DNA from: an uncultured Lachnospiraceae bacterium
GTDB lineage: Bacteria > Bacillota > Clostridia > Lachnospirales > Lachnospiraceae
Direction: 5' to 3'
Assembly (NCBI GenBank): GCA_945836355.1
Contig: CAMALD010000024.1
Location: 1 to 10,535 of the forward strand
Length of the DNA stretch: 10,535 nt
Under the pieces are notes generated by a model, which saw only the letters and a program-made list of their open reading frames with translations, was not told the origin of the DNA and ran no database searches. Each line of letters begins with the position of its first letter. Positions within the stretch are counted from its first letter, which is position 1. Of this stretch, positions 7,219-10,535 are shown piece by piece. The position numbers were made by a program, and so were the translations under genes.

Positions 7219-8364
7219 ATGACCAGAGACGATATGGAACAGGGGAAAAAACTGAAAAAAAGAAGATATTATGATTACACTCTGCTGTTTCTGGTGCTGA
7301 CACTGACATGCTTTGGACTGGTCATGATTTACAGCGTGAGCTATTATAATGCCAATAAGTATTACAGCGATCCGACGCTGTTTCTGCGCAAACAGGCAAT
7401 CTTTGCAGTGGCAGGCACAATTCTGATGGTGATTATCTCCAAGTTTGATTACCGTCTGTATATCAGCAGAATGCCGGTGATTAAGATTAAGCCGATTTTT
7501 CTGCTGTATCTGCTATGTATGGCATTGCAGCTGTATCTGGTGCTGTTCGGGGAATCTACGGGTGGCTCGCAGCGCTGGATTAATCTTGGTCCTCTGGGCA
7601 AATTCCAGCCCTCCGAGATTACGAAAATCTGTGTGCTTTTGTTTACCGCATATCTGGTAAAGCTGGCTCCGAGACGACTAGACAAATTCCGGGGTTTTTT
7701 GCGCATTATGCTCATTATGTCCCCGCTTATTGTGCTGGTTACGCTGGAGAATCTGTCTACCGGTATTATTACTGTGGTGATTGTCGTCGCAATCTGTTTT
7801 GTGGCATCCAGAAAGAAGGGCTATTACATCTTCTGCGCCCTGTTGTTTGTGGCGTTTATTGCGGTATTTATCATTCTGTTTCCGTACCGAAGTGAGCGTA
7901 TTGATGTGTGGCGTGATATTGAAAACCATCCAAAGGGATATCAGATTCTGCAGGGACTGTACGCGATTGCAAGCGGAGGGCTTTTCGGAAAGGGCCTCGG
8001 GCAGGGCGTACAAAAGCTCGGCTACATACCGGAAGCCCACAATGACATGATTTTCTCGGTTATCTGCGAGGAACTGGGAATGGTCGGCGCCTTTGCGGTA
8101 TTGTTTTTATTCCTATTGCTTTTGTGGAGAATTTTTCTGATAGCAATCAATGCGCCGGATTTGTTCGGCAGTCTGGTGGCGACCGGTGTGCTGGCGCATG
8201 TGGCGGTGCAGGTGCTTATCAATGTGTCCGTTGTGACCAACACGATTCCCTCGACCGGAATCCCTCTGCCGTTTATCAGCTACGGAGGTACCTCACTGCT
8301 TGTTTTGATGATTGAGATGGGGATGGTTCTGAGCATATCAAACCGTATTGAGGGGGAGCGGTAA
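7219..8364 (+). CDS. ftsW: SEDS peptidoglycan glycosyltransferase FtsW/SpoVE
   Basis: A 381-residue polytopic membrane protein with about ten hydrophobic helices (first about 18-40, last about 354-374) and a basic cytoplasmic N-terminus. SEDS proteins polymerise glycan strands from lipid II together with a class B PBP. Signature segments: GSQRWINLGPLGKFQPSE (116-133); GYQILQGLYAIASGG (240-254) and GKGLGQG; PEAHNDMIFSVICEELG (271-287), in which Asp276 aligns with the essential aspartate known in FtsW and RodA; and NTIPSTGIPLPFISYGG (341-357). The segment that usually reads PDLGT is LENLSTGI (176-183) here. FtsW, SpoVE and RodA share these motifs. The dcw position after murD favours the FtsW/SpoVE branch, and which of the two cannot be told by eye. 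It starts at ATG 7219 with AGGG 6 nt upstream; the ATG at 7234 is less well placed. Confidence 0.93.
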   Translation: MTRDDMEQGKKLKKRRYYDYTLLFLVLTLTCFGLVMIYSVSYYNANKYYSDPTLFLRKQAIFAVAGTILMVIISKFDYRLYISRMPVIKIKPIFLLYLLCMALQLYLVLFGESTGGSQRWINLGPLGKFQPSEITKICVLLFTAYLVKLAPRRLDKFRGFLRIMLIMSPLIVLVTLENLSTGIITVVIVVAICFVASRKKGYYIFCALLFVAFIAVFIILFPYRSERIDVWRDIENHPKGYQILQGLYAIASGGLFGKGLGQGVQKLGYIPEAHNDMIFSVICEELGMVGAFAVLFLFLLLLWRIFLIAINAPDLFGSLVATGVLAHVAVQVLINVSVVTNTIPSTGIPLPFISYGGTSLLVLMIEMGMVLSISNRIEGER

Positions 8365-8378
8365 CGGCTATGAAATGT

Positions 8379-8410
8379 GCTGTGCGGCAGATATGTAACA
8401 ACGCCGCAGC
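8379..8410 (+). repeat. Short inverted repeat in the ftsW-murA gap
   Basis: TGCGGC (8383-8388) and GCCGCA (8403-8408) are perfect complements around a 14-nt loop. Two further GC pairs (8379-8380 with 8409-8410) form if a TG bulge is allowed. No T-run follows, so it is not a standard terminator. The loop contains the proposed -35 box of the murA promoter, so it could be an operator or a chance dyad. Confidence 0.25.
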
Positions 8411-8423
8411 CGATGCATATAAT
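8395..8423 (+). promoter_or_regulatory. Possible sigma-A promoter for murA
   Basis: A perfect TATAAT (8418-8423) lies 17 nt after GTAACA (8395-8400, 4 of 6 matches to TTGACA), inside the longest gap of the window (8365-8455, 91 nt). Transcription would start near 8430, giving a leader of about 26 nt that contains the TGAGGAA ribosome site. Confidence 0.4.
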
Positions 8424-8455
8424 GGCGTATAGCAATGTCGCTGTGAGGAAATTGC

Positions 8456-9703
8456 ATGGCTGCCTTAATCATATCCGGTGGAAATCCGCTGTACGGAAAA
8501 ATCAAAATGCAGGGCTCAAAGAACGCTGTTTTGCCGCTGATGGCTGCGTCGCTTGTAATCCCCGGAAAAACAACGCTGCTCGGATGTCCGAGAATATCGG
8601 ATGTGTTTGCCATGACAGACCTGCTGCGAAAGGTCGGAGCAAAGGTGCTCTGGCAGGAGGATACCCTGTGCATAGATGCATCGGTGGTGCAGCCTGTGGT
8701 CATCGGGCCGGAGGATACGAAGAGTACGAGAGCGTGCATATTGCTGCTCGGCGCCCTGATATCGCGCTGCAGGAGCGCTGTAATGGCATATCCGGGAGGA
8801 TGCGCCATAGGAAAAAGACCTGTGGATATACACCTGGCTGCGTTTAAGCAGCTGAAGGTATGTGTGACAGAGGGTGAGCAGATTTCGTGCGATGCATCGA
8901 AGCTGTGCGGAGCGGAGATTTCGCTGACGTTCCCGTCGGTGGGCGCCACACAGAATATAGTTCTGGCGGCGGTCTGCGGCAGGGGAGTCACACGGATACA
9001 CAATGCCGCAAGGGAGCCGGAGGTTGCCTGGCTTTGCAGATTTCTGGTGCAGGCCGGGGCGAAAATTTCGGGAATCGGCACCGCCCATTTGTTGATTGAA
9101 GGTGTTGAGAGGCTGCATGAGATTACATTTTCCGTGCCGCCGGACCGGATTGTGACAGGCACGTATCTGGCGGCGGTTATGTCGGCCGGAGGCGAGATAC
9201 AGATGACCAATGTGTGCCCGGAGGAGCTGACGGCGGTGATACGGCCGATTGTGCAGGCAGGAGGAGCTGTGCGGGTGCTTGAAAAGGAGATCATTGCAAA
9301 AAAACGGGGAAGGCTTGCCGCGTTTGATTATCTGTGTACGGAGCCGTATCCGGGATTTCCGACCGATATGCAGTCGTTATTTCTTGCGCTTGCGGCGACA
9401 GCAAACGGCACCTCCGTGATTGAAGAAAAAATATTTGAGGCGCGCTTCGGCGTGGCGAAGGAGCTTGCGCGGCTGGGAGCACGAATCTGGGTTGACGGAG
9501 CGTGCGCACTGGTGGACGGACAGCGGACACTGCGCGGAAACAGTGTGCATGCGGGAGATTTGAGAGGTGCGGCAGCGCTTCTGGTGGCGGCTCTTGGTGC
9601 AGAGGGGACAACGCAGCTTACCGGAGTGGAATTTCTGGAGCGCGGCTATGAGAATATATGGGAAGGCATGAGTGGACTCGGCGCAGACATACGCATGGAG
9701 TGA
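8456..9703 (+). CDS. murA: UDP-N-acetylglucosamine 1-carboxyvinyltransferase MurA
   Basis: A 415-residue cytoplasmic enzyme of the EPSP-synthase fold that transfers enolpyruvate from PEP to UDP-GlcNAc, the first committed step of peptidoglycan synthesis and the fosfomycin target. Conserved parts: GSKNAVLPLMAASL with Lys22-Asn23; TRACILLLGAL with Arg92; PGGCAIGKRPVDIHL (113-127), whose Cys116 is the fosfomycin-reactive residue and Arg121 a substrate contact; VGATQNIVLAAV (162-173); FPTDMQSLFLAL (301-312) with the catalytic Asp304; and DLRGAAALLVAAL (368-380) then ERGYENI. The usual ENRF loop reads EARF here (328-331), followed by GVAKELARLGA, so this is a somewhat divergent MurA, possibly one of two paralogs as is common in Firmicutes. 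It starts at ATG 8456 with AGGAA (8446-8450) 5 nt upstream. It lies where many dcw clusters have murG. Confidence 0.93.
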   Translation: MAALIISGGNPLYGKIKMQGSKNAVLPLMAASLVIPGKTTLLGCPRISDVFAMTDLLRKVGAKVLWQEDTLCIDASVVQPVVIGPEDTKSTRACILLLGALISRCRSAVMAYPGGCAIGKRPVDIHLAAFKQLKVCVTEGEQISCDASKLCGAEISLTFPSVGATQNIVLAAVCGRGVTRIHNAAREPEVAWLCRFLVQAGAKISGIGTAHLLIEGVERLHEITFSVPPDRIVTGTYLAAVMSAGGEIQMTNVCPEELTAVIRPIVQAGGAVRVLEKEIIAKKRGRLAAFDYLCTEPYPGFPTDMQSLFLALAATANGTSVIEEKIFEARFGVAKELARLGARIWVDGACALVDGQRTLRGNSVHAGDLRGAAALLVAALGAEGTTQLTGVEFLERGYENIWEGMSGLGADIRME

Positions 9704-9716
9704 GACACACGGGATT

Positions 9717-9721
9717 GGAGG
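9717..9721 (+). promoter_or_regulatory. Shine-Dalgarno fixing the ftsQ start
   Basis: GGAGG lies 5 nt before ATG 9727. The longer reading from ATG 9658 would overlap murA by 46 nt and add a basic, low-complexity 23-residue extension, so ATG 9727 is chosen. Confidence 0.75.
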
Positions 9722-9726
9722 AAAAG

Positions 9727-10527
9727 ATGATAAACAGTGGAATAACAAATCACATAAAAAGAAAACGGCTGTTTACCTGGATTCTTTTTCTGTGTCTTGT
9801 GATTGCGGTTGCCATCGTCGTGTTTTTGAAGTCATTTGAACTGAAAATAATCACTTTTGAGGGAAATACGCGGTATACGCAGCAGGAGCTGACGGAGCTG
9901 CTCAAGACACAGAAAACGGATTCGATAACCCCGTTTTTCTGGCTGCGCATGAAATGGAAGGGCGCAGGTGACATTCCGTTTATTGAAAAAACCGATATCC
10001 GGATGACGGATCGTCATTCGGTGGAAATATCGGTATATGAAAAGCTGGTGACCGGATGCGTGGAACTGCGCAACCAATATATGTATTTTGACCGCGAGGG
10101 CATCGTGGTGGAGAGCTCGGCGCGCAGGCTGCCGGATGTTCCTCTGGTGACGGGACTGAGCTTTTCCAAGATTGTGCTTAGGGAAAAGCTTGAGGTACAA
10201 AGGGATGAATTGTTTGATGTGATTCTGAATCTGGTGAGATTGATTGACAAGCAGGAAATCAATGTGCAGCAGATTCAGTTTCAGCAGGATTATTCCGTGA
10301 CGCTTTACACGGAGAATTGTGAGGTGCTTCTTGGAAAGCGCGATTATTATGACAATGTGCTGGCGGTGTTAAAGCCCGTGCTGGCTTCTGCGCAGGGACG
10401 GAGTCTGAAAATCGACATGGCGCTCTACGAAAACGGCAATGACAGGATTACCGCACAGCCTCTGGATGAGACCGGTATTCAGGACTTGCCGGAGCCGCTT
10501 GAGGAGAGTGAAACCGGAGATGAATGA
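9727..10527 (+). CDS. ftsQ: Cell division protein FtsQ/DivIB
   Basis: A 266-residue bitopic membrane protein. It has a short basic cytoplasmic end (KRKR at 11-14), one transmembrane helix at about 15-35, a POTRA-like domain from FELKIITFEGNTRYTQQELT (37-56) to about 106, and a beta-domain with MYFDREGIVVE (119-129) and VPLVTGL (138-144). The Asp/Glu-rich C-terminus (about 247-266) is typical of DivIB tails. FtsQ/DivIB binds FtsL and DivIC outside the membrane and joins early and late divisome parts. Sequence identity in this family is low, so the call rests on topology, the POTRA and beta-domain signatures and the gene position. Its stop overlaps the ATG of a probable next gene. Confidence 0.88.
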   Translation: MINSGITNHIKRKRLFTWILFLCLVIAVAIVVFLKSFELKIITFEGNTRYTQQELTELLKTQKTDSITPFFWLRMKWKGAGDIPFIEKTDIRMTDRHSVEISVYEKLVTGCVELRNQYMYFDREGIVVESSARRLPDVPLVTGLSFSKIVLREKLEVQRDELFDVILNLVRLIDKQEINVQQIQFQQDYSVTLYTENCEVLLGKRDYYDNVLAVLKPVLASAQGRSLKIDMALYENGNDRITAQPLDETGIQDLPEPLEESETGDE

Positions 10528-10535
10528 GCACCGGA
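10524..10535 (+). CDS. Possible start of the next gene (4 codons visible)
   Basis: ATG 10524 overlaps the ftsQ stop in an ATGA arrangement. GGAG (10516-10519) lies 4 nt upstream, which suggests translational coupling. Only Met-Ser-Thr-Gly can be read before the window ends, so no product can be named. In related clusters ftsZ or a small DUF881-type membrane protein often follows ftsQ, but nothing here identifies it. Confidence 0.35.

Noticed and set aside
8370..8432. 20-residue micro-ORF in the ftsW-murA gap (starts MKCAVRQ)
   Set aside because: A GGGGGAG lies 11 nt upstream, but the frame would be cut by the proposed murA promoter and shows no leader-peptide features such as repeated codons plus a terminator.
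8368..9294. 308-codon open frame on the minus strand across murA
   Set aside because: The plus strand encodes a MurA with all catalytic motifs over the same bases; the antisense protein shows no recognisable motif and is a codon-usage shadow.

Overview
The window is one continuous stretch of a bacterial division and cell wall (dcw) cluster, all on the + strand and densely packed. The base composition is close to 50% GC and Shine-Dalgarno sequences are strong and purine rich. The two adjacent class B penicillin-binding proteins (the second ending in a PASTA domain), the basic N-terminal tail on FtsL and the style of the proteins point to a Firmicute of the class Clostridia, most likely a Lachnospiraceae member. 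That placement is inferred from gene order and protein style, not from a database search.

Layout, left to right: the 3' end of mraZ (1-137); rsmH, the 16S rRNA C1402 N4-methyltransferase (168-1115); ftsL (1138-1746); a class B transpeptidase without PASTA, FtsI/PBP2B-like (1802-3721); a second class B transpeptidase with one PASTA domain, SpoVD-like, starting at GTG (3799-5751); murD (5818-7179, with an alternative start at 5776); an ftsW/spoVE-type SEDS polymerase (7219-8364); murA (8456-9703); ftsQ/divIB (9727-10527); and probably the first four codons of another gene overlapping ftsQ by 4 nt (10524 onward). Gaps are 19 to 91 nt. No gap approaches 300 nt, and I see no rho-independent terminator, RNA gene, mobile element or CRISPR array.

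The genes fit one process. MurA makes the first committed UDP-MurNAc precursor and MurD adds D-glutamate in the cytoplasm. The SEDS protein FtsW polymerises glycan from lipid II, its class B PBP partner cross-links it, and FtsL and FtsQ link synthesis to the divisome. RsmH and MraZ are the usual leading genes of the cluster. The lipid-stage genes mraY and murG, usually found in such clusters, are absent from this stretch.

Points worth a second look: (1) both PBPs carry a Cys pair 19 residues apart around the SxN motif, matching as I recall the redox-controlled disulfide of Bacillus subtilis SpoVD; (2) the second PBP has KTA in place of the KTG active-site motif; (3) mraY is missing exactly at a junction that carries a near-consensus sigma-A promoter; (4) a second perfect -10 box lies just upstream of murA. 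This is mainly a conserved housekeeping region. I found no convincing evidence of a wholly new system.
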